From the NCBI RefSeq assembly GCF_001750145.1, contig NZ_CP015732.1, forward strand, positions 3,472,001-3,536,000: a stretch of DNA of 64,000 bases. Reading direction: 5' to 3'. Positions 9,007-17,411 of the stretch are shown piece after piece. This stretch comes from Arthrobacter sp. U41. Its GTDB lineage: Bacteria; Actinomycetota; Actinomycetes; Actinomycetales; Micrococcaceae. A program made the position numbers and the translations under genes. Numbering within the stretch: position 1 is the stretch's first letter; the number at the start of each line of letters is the position of its first letter. Below the pieces are notes generated by a model. The model did no database searches, was not told the DNA's origin, and worked only from the letters and a program-made list of their open reading frames with translations.

Positions 9007-9969
9007 ATGAGGCGCGCCGGCGAAGGCTCCCTGGCCATATTCCTTGCCCTGCTTCTGGCCGGGTGCACTTCTCCTGGGCCGACACCCTCCCCGGCGCCGC
9101 CGCCGTCGTCGTCGGGTGCTGCATCGTCCTCCCCGCCGGCGACGCGGGCACCGTCACCGTCCGGATCGGCGCGGCAGGGCACGATCGATCATGTCGTCAT
9201 CATCGTGATGGAGAACAAGGCCGCCAGCCGGATTCTGGGAGCCGGTGATGCGCCCTACCTGAACCGCCTGGCGAAGGAGTATGCGCTGGCAGCCAACTAT
9301 CACGCGATCACCCGGCCCAGCCTGCCGAACTACCTTGCCCTGACCAGCGGAACCACTGCCGGGATCAGGAGCAACTGCGACCCCGCGGACAGTGACTGCC
9401 AGGCACGGGTCCGCACCATTGCCGACGAGATCAGTGAGTCCGGGAGGCAATGGCGGATGTACGCGGAGGGGATGCCCGAACCCTGCCAGGCCCATGATTC
9501 GGGCCGATACGCGGTGAAGCACAACCCGTTTATGTACTACCCCTCGGTGACCGGCGACCGGGAGTTGTGCACCGACCGCGTGGTGCCCTTCAGCTGGCTG
9601 GACGACGACCTGAAGACGGACCACAGCCTGCCGGACTACGTCTTTATCACCCCCGACATGTGCAGCGACACCCATGACTGCCCGGTTCAGTCCGGCGACG
9701 ACTGGCTGGCCCGGGAAGTTCCCAAAATCCTCGCCGCACCGGCGTTCAGCACGAAGAACTCGTTGCTAGTGGTCACCTATGACGAGGGAAGCGGATCCAG
9801 CAACCGGGTCGTCACGGTCTTCGCCGGACCCGCGGCGCGGAAGGGCTACGTCTCGGAAACCCTATACACGCACTATTCCTTGCTGCGAACGATCGAAGAC
9901 GCCTGGGGCCTTGATCCTTTGACCGACAATGACCGGAAGGCCGCGGGCATGACCGAACTGCTCAAATGA
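9007..9969 (+). CDS. Phosphoesterase-family lipoprotein (acid phosphatase/phospholipase C-like)
   Basis: A protein of 320 aa with a lipoprotein signal peptide (lipobox LLAGC near residue 20) and a Ser/Pro-rich linker, so it is anchored outside the membrane. The catalytic domain starts at DHVVIIVMENK and has TRPSLPNYLALTSG, SWLDDDL and VTYDEGSGSSNRVVTVFAG, as in the phosphoesterase family that includes AcpA and phospholipase C. The substrate is unknown. A TAGCAT box (8995-9000) ends 6 nt before the ATG, so the message is probably leaderless. Confidence 0.85.
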   Translation: MRRAGEGSLAIFLALLLAGCTSPGPTPSPAPPPSSSGAASSSPPATRAPSPSGSARQGTIDHVVIIVMENKAASRILGAGDAPYLNRLAKEYALAANYHAITRPSLPNYLALTSGTTAGIRSNCDPADSDCQARVRTIADEISESGRQWRMYAEGMPEPCQAHDSGRYAVKHNPFMYYPSVTGDRELCTDRVVPFSWLDDDLKTDHSLPDYVFITPDMCSDTHDCPVQSGDDWLAREVPKILAAPAFSTKNSLLVVTYDEGSGSSNRVVTVFAGPAARKGYVSETLYTHYSLLRTIEDAWGLDPLTDNDRKAAGMTELLK

Positions 9970-10370
9970 TGCACCGACCGGACGGGTCCTGTGAGCACGC
10001 CGGTCCCTGTAACGTCGTGGCAACGACAGTACGCCGCAGCAGGGCTACGACGCGGGGCAGACCGTGGTTGCCGAGATCCAGACGGCTGCGGGCAATTAGC
10101 ACCATCGGTGAGATCACCCGCCGATACGGCTACGAGGCGCCGACAATCGACGGCCTGGAAAGCTGGTCTGCCGAAGACCGCATCCGAGACCTTGGCGGGC
10201 TCACTCCGGACAAGCAAGTTATTGTTTTTGGCGTCGCCCTGGGTCCGGCAGGTCAGTGGCTATCCTTGAGGTTCCAGGATCCTTCAAAAGACACTAGCGG
10301 CACCTTCGAAGAACGGCTCCGGCCGCCGGAAGGCTCACAGTGGCAGATGAACACGCAGGCGTTGAGTTAA
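9966..10370 (+). CDS. Doubtful hypothetical protein
   Basis: An open frame of 134 codons whose ATG overlaps the phosphoesterase stop (ATGA at 9966-9969). The first 45 residues are Arg-rich and look like chance coding. The second half (from about WSAEDRIRDLGG to the end) looks more protein-like but matches no family I recognise. The 474-bp interval 9970-10443 contains nothing else convincing, so this could be a decayed gene rather than a functional one. Confidence 0.25.
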   Translation: MMHRPDGSCEHAGPCNVVATTVRRSRATTRGRPWLPRSRRLRAISTIGEITRRYGYEAPTIDGLESWSAEDRIRDLGGLTPDKQVIVFGVALGPAGQWLSLRFQDPSKDTSGTFEERLRPPEGSQWQMNTQALS

Positions 10371-10443
10371 TGATTGCGGTTCTTTGGTCCCGCGGATGAT
10401 TCCCCAAACGGGACGGAGGCGACGTATCAGACAAGCGAGGCCG

Positions 10444-11517
10444 TCACCAACCGCCGCGCGTCGGCGTATGTCCCTTTCGGGCATCGTCGGGCATTGCCAT
10501 TTCGGCGCGCAGGCCCAGGAGCCGGATCGGCCGGCCCGCTTCGATTCCGGCTGCAAGGTCCAAGGCCCGCGCGAGGATTTCGTCCCGGTCGAATGTCTCG
10601 GGAATCTTCCTCGCATGGGTTTTGGTGAAGAACGGCGCGTACCGAACCTTGAGGGTCAGCCCAACCACGGGCCGACCCTCGGCGGCAACATCCTCAAGGA
10701 CACGCGCTGTCAGCTCCCTCACGGCGTCGTCCACCTGGGCGGGCTCGGTCAGGTCCCGCTGGAAGGTCGTCTCCCGGCTGTGCCCGCGGGCAACCCACGG
10801 GGTGGCGTCCACAACGCTGGCGCCGTCCCCGCGTCCAAGCTCCGCGTACCAGGGCCCCATCCTGGGGCCGAACTCCGGGACTAGGTCTTGGGGGTCGGAC
10901 GCGGCGAGCTCGGCGACCGTGTTGATGCCGAGTTTGGCCAGCCGGCCCGACACTTTGCTTCCGACGCCCCACAGGTCCTTGGTGGGCCGGCTGCCCATGA
11001 CGTCAAGCCAGTTCCCGGCAGTGAGACGGAAGACGCCAGCCGGCTTGCCGAAACCGGTGGCGACCTTGGCTCGGACCAGGGTGTCGCCGATGCCCACGCT
11101 GCAATGCAGCTGCGTTCGCTCCAGGACAGCGGCCTGCACCTGCCGGGCGTACGCCTCCGGATTCTCTGTCTCGGTGCCGATAAAGGCCTCATCCCAACCC
11201 CGCACCTGCACGGTGGCGTCGGGCTGCGCGCGCAGGGTGGCCATCACCGTTTCAGACGCCGCGAGGTAAGCCTCGTGATCGACGGGCAGGATCACCGCGT
11301 CGGGCACTTTCCGGGCCGCAATGCGTAAGGGCATTCCGGAACCCACGCCGAACGCCCTGGCCTCGTAAGATGCGGTCGACACCACGGCTCGTTCCGTGGG
11401 ATCGCCCCGACCCCCGACAATGATCGGCTTGCCCGCAAGCTCCGGGCGCCGGAGCACTTCGACCGCCGCGATGAACTGGTCAAGGTCGACGTGCAGCACC
11501 CACCGGATTCCGCTCAC
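10444..11517 (-). CDS. dinB: Y-family DNA polymerase IV (DinB/DinB2-like)
   Basis: A translesion polymerase of 357 aa. The catalytic acids are visible: D11 in HVDLDQF, and D109-E110 in GWDEAFIG, where most DinB proteins have SIDEAYLD. The SYEARAFGVGSGMP fingers motif and a little-finger domain are present. The C-terminus ends without a recognisable beta-clamp peptide of QLxLF type, which recalls mycobacterial DinB2. The start is a GTG. A CAGACT box 6 nt upstream on the minus strand could be its -10 element. Confidence 0.9.
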   Translation of the reverse strand: MSGIRWVLHVDLDQFIAAVEVLRRPELAGKPIIVGGRGDPTERAVVSTASYEARAFGVGSGMPLRIAARKVPDAVILPVDHEAYLAASETVMATLRAQPDATVQVRGWDEAFIGTETENPEAYARQVQAAVLERTQLHCSVGIGDTLVRAKVATGFGKPAGVFRLTAGNWLDVMGSRPTKDLWGVGSKVSGRLAKLGINTVAELAASDPQDLVPEFGPRMGPWYAELGRGDGASVVDATPWVARGHSRETTFQRDLTEPAQVDDAVRELTARVLEDVAAEGRPVVGLTLKVRYAPFFTKTHARKIPETFDRDEILARALDLAAGIEAGRPIRLLGLRAEMAMPDDARKGHTPTRGGW

Positions 11518-11816
11518 GCCACCAGTCTGCCCTAAACATCCCTGGCAGGCATCGGCTCTCCACCGTGCTTGGCCGCTGAGCCTGCGGACTGCGCGCCCGA
11601 GCCGGTGAGACGGACCAGGGTCGGAGACGAGTGCACGAATCTGAGATTCCCACGTCGAGCAAGTTCAGAAATCTTCTCTACAAAAGATAATGTCTGCCTC
11701 TGGCACCAACGTGATCTTCGCGCGAAGTTTTCTGCCAGCCCGTCGGATCCGGAGCAAGGCGTTCGCAGCAAAGTGAGAGTCGGCGCTGAGAGGCCGCCGG
11801 GACAAGGAGCCACAGG
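11518..11816. other. Intergenic interval, possible weak promoter
   Basis: About 300 bp between dinB and the YCII gene with no convincing gene. It contains a locally AT-richer patch. A weak promoter-like pair on the plus strand is TTCAGA (11664-11669) and GATAAT (11686-11691) with a 16-nt spacer, which could serve the YCII gene. The AAGGAG ribosome-binding site of that gene lies at the right edge. Confidence 0.4.
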
Positions 11817-12059
11817 ATGACGCGATACCTCATTTCGTTCGATGACGGCGCAATGACCGTCCCCGAGGAGGCGAGCCTGGTGGCCACCGACGGTACGGTC
11901 ACCGACAACCCGTATCCGGAGAGCAAGGAGCGACTGGGCGGATTCTCCGTCGTTGACGTGGCCTCCCGCGACGAGGCGTTGAAGTGGGCTGCCAAGATCG
12001 CCGTCGCCTGCCGCTGCGCGCAAGAGGTCCGGGAGTTCGTGCCCGACCCGACCGTCTGA
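11817..12059 (+). CDS. YCII-related (DGPF-type) small protein
   Basis: An 80-aa protein with the YCII/DGPF pattern: a polar strand, then ESKERLGGFSVVDVASRDEALKWAAK, closely resembling the family's KE-LGGF-DV-DEAL-WA core. Typical DGPF proteins are 110-130 aa, so this one is a shortened version with a compressed N-terminal half. They adopt a ferredoxin-like fold; many have no known function. The start has AAGGAG at a good distance. Confidence 0.72.
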   Translation: MTRYLISFDDGAMTVPEEASLVATDGTVTDNPYPESKERLGGFSVVDVASRDEALKWAAKIAVACRCAQEVREFVPDPTV

Positions 12060-12119
12060 CCGCGGAGGGCACACCACGGCCATGCCTGCCGCTACTCCCG
12101 AACAGGCGCCGCCCAGTGG

Positions 12120-12674
12120 CTACTGTCCGCGGTGGGTCGTCCCGGCGGCAAGTTCCCTGACCCAGTCCGGGGTGGCCAGGCCGAGGCGCCGATCAGTGAC
12201 GAGACGCAGCCGCGCGGCGGCGCCTTGAACAACGCGGTCCCGGGAGGATGCCTTGCTCCCGGGGACTGCCGCTTCCGACGGCGGGACGATGGTCGGCTGG
12301 GCCGGCGCGGTTTGCAGCGGTTCCTGCCACGCGACGGTGATGATCTCGAGTTCCTCAGGACTGGCCAGATCGCTCTCGGCCAGGACCGCCATAATCCCCA
12401 GGCCCAGTTCGGCCTGCCCCGGGTCTGCGGAGAGCGAGCTGTCGAGGGCCCACTGGGTCCGGCGCCACCATTCGCTCCGGTTGTCTGCCTCCCGTTGCTG
12501 GACCAGGGCCGCCGTGTCAGCAGTGGTGCGCTGCTTCAGCATGCGCAGGCTGATGACGGCACCGATGACGGCCGCGATCAGCACTGCCAATGGACCCAGG
12601 GCGGCAAGGACCTGCCACCACTCGGCCGGGCCGGACCGGACCAAGACTTCGAGGGGATCTGCAGACGGTGTCAC
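12120..12674 (-). CDS. Hypothetical single-pass membrane protein
   Basis: A 184-aa protein with one clear membrane segment at about 22-44 (LAALGPLAVLIAAVIGAVIS), followed by a charged helical region with RREADN/WWRRTQW character and a C-terminal cytoplasmic tail. I do not recognise the family. Start: GTG with TAGGCT (12681-12686, minus strand) ending 6 nt upstream, the same leaderless arrangement seen elsewhere in the window, which supports the gene being real. It converges on the YCII gene. Confidence 0.6.
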   Translation of the reverse strand: MTPSADPLEVLVRSGPAEWWQVLAALGPLAVLIAAVIGAVISLRMLKQRTTADTAALVQQREADNRSEWWRRTQWALDSSLSADPGQAELGLGIMAVLAESDLASPEELEIITVAWQEPLQTAPAQPTIVPPSEAAVPGSKASSRDRVVQGAAARLRLVTDRRLGLATPDWVRELAAGTTHRGQ

Positions 12675-12788
12675 GGAAACAGCCTATAACCGTGCCGGGC
12701 AACGGACACCGACCATGTCGTGGCGCAGGCGGGATGCCGCACAGTGGGCGCCATGGTGGACTATGAGGACCCGTACCGAACTAGATCT

Positions 12789-12867
12789 GGAGGAGAACCC
12801 GTGACCGACGAAACCCCGGAAACGACAACCGGAGGAGAACCCCTGATCCACGGAACCCTGGAAACGA
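12789..12867 (+). repeat. 42-bp tandem imperfect duplication covering an RBS and start codon
   Basis: Two copies (from 12789 and from 12831, period 42 bp = 14 codons) each read GGAGGAGAACCC, then a start-like codon, then a matching stretch ending GGAAACGA. Copy one has GTG at the start position; copy two has CTG. The duplication is in frame with the SRPBCC gene that follows. Confidence 0.8.
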
Positions 12868-13352
12868 TCGAGGGTCGCCCGGCGCTGCGCTTCGAGCGCA
12901 GCCTGACCCACCCTGTGGACCGCGTGTGGCGGGCTGTCAGCGTGCCGGCGGAGCTTGGGAGCTGGTTTCCGGCAGTCGTCGAGTGGACACCGGCGGTGGG
13001 TGAGACTTTCGACGCCTCAGGCGCGACGCTCGAGGTAACGGAGGTCGATCCGCCCCGTCGCCTGGCTTGGATCTACGCCGGCCAGCCGCAAAGCTTCGAG
13101 CTCGTTGCCGAGGCGGGCGGTTGCCGGCTGATCTTCACTCACGTCCTCGACGACCATGTTCTCGCTGCGCAAACGGCAACCGGCTGGGAGATCTATCTCT
13201 CCCGGCTGGACCCGCATCTTGGCGGCGAGCACCTCTCCGAAGAGGTGGCACATGAGCAGTGGGCGGAGATCCACGAACGATACGCCGCGCTCTTCGGAGT
13301 CGACCCGACGCCGGGACGACAGTTCGCGGCAGCTCTGCGTACCGGTCAATGA
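12801..13352 (+). CDS. SRPBCC (AHSA1/activator of Hsp90-like) domain protein
   Basis: From the GTG at 12801 the protein is 183 aa. The domain starts at about residue 26 with LRFERSLTHPVDRVWRAVS and continues through ELGSWFP, PPRRLAWIYAG and LIFTHVLDD, the normal AHSA1-type START-like pattern. These hydrophobic-pocket proteins bind or process small ligands; the function here is unknown. The start is uncertain because the ribosome-binding site and start are tandemly duplicated. The GTG of copy one has a perfect GGAGGAG. A longer form from ATG 12753 is also open. Confidence 0.78.
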   Translation: MTDETPETTTGGEPLIHGTLETIEGRPALRFERSLTHPVDRVWRAVSVPAELGSWFPAVVEWTPAVGETFDASGATLEVTEVDPPRRLAWIYAGQPQSFELVAEAGGCRLIFTHVLDDHVLAAQTATGWEIYLSRLDPHLGGEHLSEEVAHEQWAEIHERYAALFGVDPTPGRQFAAALRTGQ

Positions 13353-13403
13353 TGATCAACCAAATCCGGATTTGACGCCCTTAAGGACTGATGTTGGCCA
13401 CAG

Positions 13404-13751
13404 TCAGTCCTTGTCGAGTTCGTCGAGCAGCGACTTCGCTGCTTTGGCGACGTCGGCGTGGTCGTACTGGGCGGCCCGGCTCTCAATGGCAAGGATCGCG
13501 CAGCGGTGCAGCCGCCGGAAATCCCCGAAGGGAAAGCTGTAGCGTCCCTTCATATCGTGCGTCTTCTCGCTGTCAATGCCGAGGTGCCACTTCCCGTATT
13601 CGGCGTACCCGTGCTTGTCGACGAACGCGTTTTCCTGGTCGGCGTCAGGAGCGTGTTCGCTCCAGTCATCGCGCGTGTCTCGGGCGATTTTTGCGTCCTT
13701 GATCAGCTGCCGGGCATGACCCAGAGCCGCGTTGTTGACCTTGATTGTCAT
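13404..13751 (-). CDS. Conserved-looking hypothetical protein
   Basis: A soluble, charged protein of 115 aa with several well-formed stretches (KHGYAEYGKWHLGID, KGRYSFPFGDFRRLHRCA, AAKSLLDELDKD). It has no signal peptide or membrane segment. I recall similar proteins in actinobacterial genomes without assigned function, but cannot name a family. A GAGGAAAG ribosome-binding site lies just upstream of the ATG. It converges with the SRPBCC gene after about 50 bp. Confidence 0.65.
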   Translation of the reverse strand: MTIKVNNAALGHARQLIKDAKIARDTRDDWSEHAPDADQENAFVDKHGYAEYGKWHLGIDSEKTHDMKGRYSFPFGDFRRLHRCAILAIESRAAQYDHADVAKAAKSLLDELDKD

Positions 13752-13979
13752 GGGCTTTCCTCCGGTCTGTCGTGTGTTTCCTTGTCCGGTCCGACGCGGG
13801 GCCTGAGAAATGGGCCAGGCCCGCGGTATCGGGGGAGTGCGACGTTCTGGAATCAGTTAATCAGCATGCTTATGGTGCTGCAATTCCCGCCGATCAAAGC
13901 AGTGGCTATGCCGACGAAGCGCCACTCTTGAGGCTTTCTGGCTCATCGCAATCTCTCCGGCGGCAGGTACGGTCAACCC

Positions 13980-14348
13980 ATGACGGTTCGTATCCGCTGG
14001 GCCGACGGGGCATGGGCACTGCTCGTCCTGCTTGCTGCCGTGCTAACGGCCTGCGGGCTGGCCATGACCTTCAGCATCATTGTCCGCTCACCCACGGATG
14101 CGGAAGGCCACGGGCTGATTTTCCTTGGATCCGTCGCGTTCGCGGGGTCCGCTGTATGGGCGAAGCTGACAGGACGACCACTCTGGGTTTCGATACTGAC
14201 GGCGCTGCCCGCGCTGGTCGTAGGAGGCCTGTCCGTGGAAATGCCTGACGGGCTCTATGCCCATCTGGCAGCCCTCGGCCTGATACCAGCAGCGCTGAGC
14301 GCGATGCTGGCGGACCTCCTGTCCCCATCGACCGGTGATGAACCCTGA
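13980..14348 (+). CDS. Small four-helix membrane protein
   Basis: A 122-aa protein with four hydrophobic segments (about 11-33, 45-62, 66-84, 90-112) and short loops, so an integral membrane protein of unknown function. A TACGGT box (13968-13973) ends 6 nt before the ATG, consistent with leaderless transcription and supporting this start. The 235 bp after it, up to the tRNA terminator, holds no gene I can support. Confidence 0.6.
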   Translation: MTVRIRWADGAWALLVLLAAVLTACGLAMTFSIIVRSPTDAEGHGLIFLGSVAFAGSAVWAKLTGRPLWVSILTALPALVVGGLSVEMPDGLYAHLAALGLIPAALSAMLADLLSPSTGDEP

Positions 14349-14583
14349 GAGCCCCGGGCCTCGCATAGCCTTCTCCCACCCTGCCAGTCAGCGCATTCCT
14401 CTGAGTCCTTCTTGTGCCACTCGCGCAGTCTGGTAACCGGGTCGATCCACCTACCCGTAGAAGGTGACAGATCCGTCTTTGCGTTTCCCGTCTTCGATGT
14501 AAACCACCTGCGCGACGGCGGGCAGCTAACCCCGCCAACCCCCAACCCCGCTGACCCCGGAACCCGGGGTGCCTGCGGACACA

Positions 14584-14620
14584 AAAAGGCCCCGGAATCC
14601 ATCGGATTCCAGGGCCTTTT
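14584..14620 (-). terminator. Intrinsic terminator of tRNA-Leu
   Basis: Two 17-nt arms (14584-14600 and 14604-14620) pair with one mismatch around a 3-nt loop. Read on the minus strand it ends in a run of five T, and starts 7 nt after the tRNA 3' end. This is a classic rho-independent terminator. Confidence 0.9.
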
Positions 14621-14627
14621 CCTGTTG

Positions 14628-14710
14628 TGCGCGGAGGGGGACTTGAACCCCCACCCCCTTTCGAGGACTAGCACCTCAAGCTAGCGCGTCTGCCATTCCG
14701 CCACCCGCGC
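14628..14710 (-). tRNA. tRNA-Leu (anticodon GAG)
   Basis: Read on the minus strand it begins GCGCGGGTGGCGGAATGG and ends CCCCCTCCGCGC plus discriminator A. The acceptor stem pairs over 7 bp with one G-U. The anticodon loop CUUGAGG sits on a stem GCUAG/CUAGU-type and gives anticodon GAG. A long variable arm follows, as expected for tRNA-Leu, and the T-loop GGTTCAAGTCC is present. The 3' CCA is not encoded (CAA follows). Confidence 0.96.
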
Positions 14711-14829
14711 AGGTGGTATTCGGTGAACCTTTTCGCCTTTCAGCGTTTCGGTTTTCTCCGAAGCAGCGAGAAAGACTCTAGCATGAAGTTTCCCGAAACA
14801 AATAATCGGGGCCCGACCGGGCAGGTGGG

Positions 14830-14835
14830 TAGGCT
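14830..14835 (+). promoter_or_regulatory. -10-like box of the M20 peptidase gene
   Basis: TAGGCT lies 38 nt before the ATG at 14874, and a GAGGAG ribosome-binding site lies between them. So this gene has a normal short leader rather than a leaderless start. Confidence 0.5.
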
Positions 14836-14873
14836 GAAGCAAACAAGAAGGCCGACCCCACGAGGAGTGAAAC

Positions 14874-16178
14874 ATGACTGAAATCAGGCCCGAGGACGAA
14901 GTCGTCAGAATCTGCCAGGAACTGATTCGGATCGATACTTCCAACTACGGGGACGGTTCCGGCCCGGGGGAGCGGGCGGCCGCCGAATACACCGCGGGGC
15001 TGATGACGGAAGTGGGGCTGGACGCCGAAATCTTCGAGGCCGCCCCGGGCCGCGCCAGCGTGGTGACCCGGCTCGCCGGGGAAGACCCGTCCGCCAGCGC
15101 CCTCGTCGTCCACGGGCACTTGGATGTTGTCCCCGCACTCCGCGAGCAGTGGTCGGTGGATCCCTTTGGTGCGGAGCTCAAAGACGGCATGATCTGGGGC
15201 CGCGGCGCCGTGGACATGAAGGACATGGACGCCATGATCCTCTCCGTCCTGCGCAATTTTGCCCGCACCGGACGCAAACCCAAGCGGGACCTGATCTTCG
15301 CGTTCTTTGCGGACGAGGAGGCCGGCGGCACCTACGGCGCCCGCTACGCGATCGAGAAGCGGCCCGAACTCTTTGACGGCGCCACCGAGGCGATCTCCGA
15401 AGTCGGGGGGTTTTCCGCCACAATCGGCGGCCAACGCACCTACCTGCTCCAGACCGCGGAGAAGGGCCTCTCCTGGCTCCGCCTCGTCGCCCACGGCCGC
15501 GCGGGCCACGGTTCCCAGATCAACACGGACAACGCCGTCACGCGGCTGGCCAGTGCCGTGTCCCGGATCGGGGAATACCGGTGGCCGGTAGAGCTCACCC
15601 CCACCACCCGGCAGTTCCTCGACGGCGTGACCGAACTCACGGGCGTGGAATTCGACCCGGACGATCCGGACAAGATCCTGCAGGAGCTCGGCACCGTGGC
15701 CCGCTTCGTCGGCGCCACCCTGCAGAACACCACCAACCCGACCCTGCTCAAGGGCGGCTACAAGCACAACGTGATCCCGGAATCGGCCGAGGCCCTCATC
15801 GACTGCCGCACCCTGCCCGGCCAGGAAGAACACGTCCTCGAAGTCGTCCGCGAACTTGCCGGCAAGGGCGTGGACGTGAGCTACGTCCACAACGACGTCT
15901 CCCTCGAGGTTCCGTTCGCCGGAAACCTCGTGGACTCCATGATCGACGCGCTGCACTCCGAGGACCCTGGGGCCAAGGTCCTGCCCTACACCCTCTCCGG
16001 CGGCACGGACAACAAGTCCCTGAGCCGGCTGGGCATCACCGGCTACGGGTTCGCCCCGCTCCAGCTTCCGGACGAACTGGACTTCACCGGGATGTTCCAT
16101 GGGGTGGACGAACGCGTCCCCACCGACTCCCTGAAATTCGGCGCACGGGTGCTGGACACCCTGCTTACGAACTACTGA
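14874..16178 (+). CDS. M20-family metallopeptidase (dipeptidase/deacylase type)
   Basis: A cytoplasmic di-zinc hydrolase of 434 aa. Metal and catalytic residues are visible: H82 and D84 in HGHLDVVP, D114 in GRGAVDMKD, E148-E149 in FADEEAGG, with a dimerisation lid domain in the middle. The family includes succinyl-DAP desuccinylase, carboxypeptidase G2 and several dipeptidases. This one is longer than DapE and its substrate cannot be chosen by eye. The acyl-CoA dehydrogenase gene starts 21 nt after its stop, so the two may be co-transcribed. Confidence 0.9.
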   Translation: MTEIRPEDEVVRICQELIRIDTSNYGDGSGPGERAAAEYTAGLMTEVGLDAEIFEAAPGRASVVTRLAGEDPSASALVVHGHLDVVPALREQWSVDPFGAELKDGMIWGRGAVDMKDMDAMILSVLRNFARTGRKPKRDLIFAFFADEEAGGTYGARYAIEKRPELFDGATEAISEVGGFSATIGGQRTYLLQTAEKGLSWLRLVAHGRAGHGSQINTDNAVTRLASAVSRIGEYRWPVELTPTTRQFLDGVTELTGVEFDPDDPDKILQELGTVARFVGATLQNTTNPTLLKGGYKHNVIPESAEALIDCRTLPGQEEHVLEVVRELAGKGVDVSYVHNDVSLEVPFAGNLVDSMIDALHSEDPGAKVLPYTLSGGTDNKSLSRLGITGYGFAPLQLPDELDFTGMFHGVDERVPTDSLKFGARVLDTLLTNY

Positions 16179-16199
16179 CAGCTGAAAGTCACCCCGCCC

Positions 16200-17363
16200 A
16201 TGAGCCCTGAAGACGTCCTGCCCGATGCCCTGCTGGAACGGATCCGCGGCCGCGCCGCCGGCTACGACCGCGAGAACGCCTTCTTTCACGAGGATCTGGC
16301 GGAGCTGGCCGCGGCGGGTTACCTGCAGATCTTCGTTCCGGCGTCCGACGGCGGACTGGGACTCGGGCTTGCCGCGGCGGCGCAGCTGCAGCGGCGATTG
16401 GCGACGGCGGCCCCGGCCACCGCGCTGGCCATCAACATGCATCTGGTGTGGACCGGCGTCGCGCATGTCCTGGCCGCCCGGGGCGATTCCTCGCTCGACT
16501 TTGTCCTCCGGGAGGCCGCGCAGGGCGAGATCTTCGCGTTCGGGAACTCGGAGGCGGGGAATGACTCGGTGCTCTTCGACTCCCGCACCGCGGCCGTCCC
16601 CCAGCCCGGCGGCGGCTACGCCTTCACCGGCCGCAAGATCTTCACCAGCCTCTCCCCGGCGTGGACCCGGCTGGGGATCTTCGGGAAGGACGCCTCGGCC
16701 GGAAACGGCGAAGGGCAGCTGGTCCACGGGTTCATTACCCGGGACACTCCGGGGTACGAAATCCTCGCGGATTGGGACACCCTGGGCATGCGGGCCAGTC
16801 AGTCGAACACCACGGTCCTGGACGGTGCAGTGGTGCCGGCGGAGCGGATCTTCCGGAAGCTGCCGGTGGGACCGAACGCGGACCCGCTGATCTTCGCCAT
16901 CTTCGCCTGCTTCGAGACGCTGCTCGCGGCGGTCTATACGGGCATCGGCGAACGGGCCCTTGCCCTGGGGGTTGATGTCGTGAAGCGGCGCACATCGTTC
17001 AAGAACGGCGGGCGCAGCTATGCCCAGGATCCCGACAGCCGGTGGAAGGTGGCAGCCGCGGCGATGGCGATGGACGCACTGTACCCCCACCTGTCCGGCG
17101 TGGCCGGCGACGTCGACGCGCTGGCCGATCACGGCGGCCAGTGGTTCCCGAAGCTGGTCGGCCTGAAAGTGAACGCCACCGAGACAGCCCGCACGGTCGT
17201 GGACCTGGCCATCAGGGTCTCCGGGGGATCCAGCTACTTCCGCGGTTCCGAACTGGAACGGCTGTACCGCGACGTGTTAGCCGGAATGTTCCACCCTTCA
17301 GATGACGAATCCGCGCATAACACGGTGGCCAACGCCTGGCTGGGACCGCTCGAGACAAACTGA
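16200..17363 (+). CDS. Acyl-CoA dehydrogenase family protein
   Basis: A flavoprotein of 387 aa with the family's order: N-terminal helical domain, FAD-binding middle (FAFGNSEAGNDSVLF, GGYAFTGRKIFTSLSPAW), the WDTLGMRASQSNTTVLDGAVVP block, then a C-terminal helical bundle. Such enzymes oxidise acyl-CoA to enoyl-CoA or, in a subgroup, hydroxylate aromatic compounds. Substrate unknown. It follows the M20 gene at a short distance and ends against a small repeat array at 17363-17411. Confidence 0.87.
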   Translation: MSPEDVLPDALLERIRGRAAGYDRENAFFHEDLAELAAAGYLQIFVPASDGGLGLGLAAAAQLQRRLATAAPATALAINMHLVWTGVAHVLAARGDSSLDFVLREAAQGEIFAFGNSEAGNDSVLFDSRTAAVPQPGGGYAFTGRKIFTSLSPAWTRLGIFGKDASAGNGEGQLVHGFITRDTPGYEILADWDTLGMRASQSNTTVLDGAVVPAERIFRKLPVGPNADPLIFAIFACFETLLAAVYTGIGERALALGVDVVKRRTSFKNGGRSYAQDPDSRWKVAAAAMAMDALYPHLSGVAGDVDALADHGGQWFPKLVGLKVNATETARTVVDLAIRVSGGSSYFRGSELERLYRDVLAGMFHPSDDESAHNTVANAWLGPLETN

Positions 17364-17411
17364 ACGGTCCGCTGGATCCCGGATCCCGGATCCCCTAAAC
17401 GGTCCGCTGGA
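17363..17411. repeat. 14-bp direct repeat flanking three tandem GGATCCC heptamers
   Basis: AACGGTCCGCTGGA occurs at 17363-17376 and again at 17398-17411. Between them GGATCCC is repeated three times without gaps (17374-17394). It spans the stops of two converging genes, so part of one gene's end has probably been copied to the other. Confidence 0.75.

Noticed and set aside
10022..10096. A short C-terminal-like peptide in another frame after the phosphoesterase gene
   Set aside because: Only about 20 codons with a stop just upstream; too short to support a pseudogene.
14349..14583. A prophage or integrase remnant next to tRNA-Leu
   Set aside because: A short minus-strand stretch looks slightly protein-like, but there are stops, no motif, and no second copy of the tRNA 3' end that would mark an attachment site.
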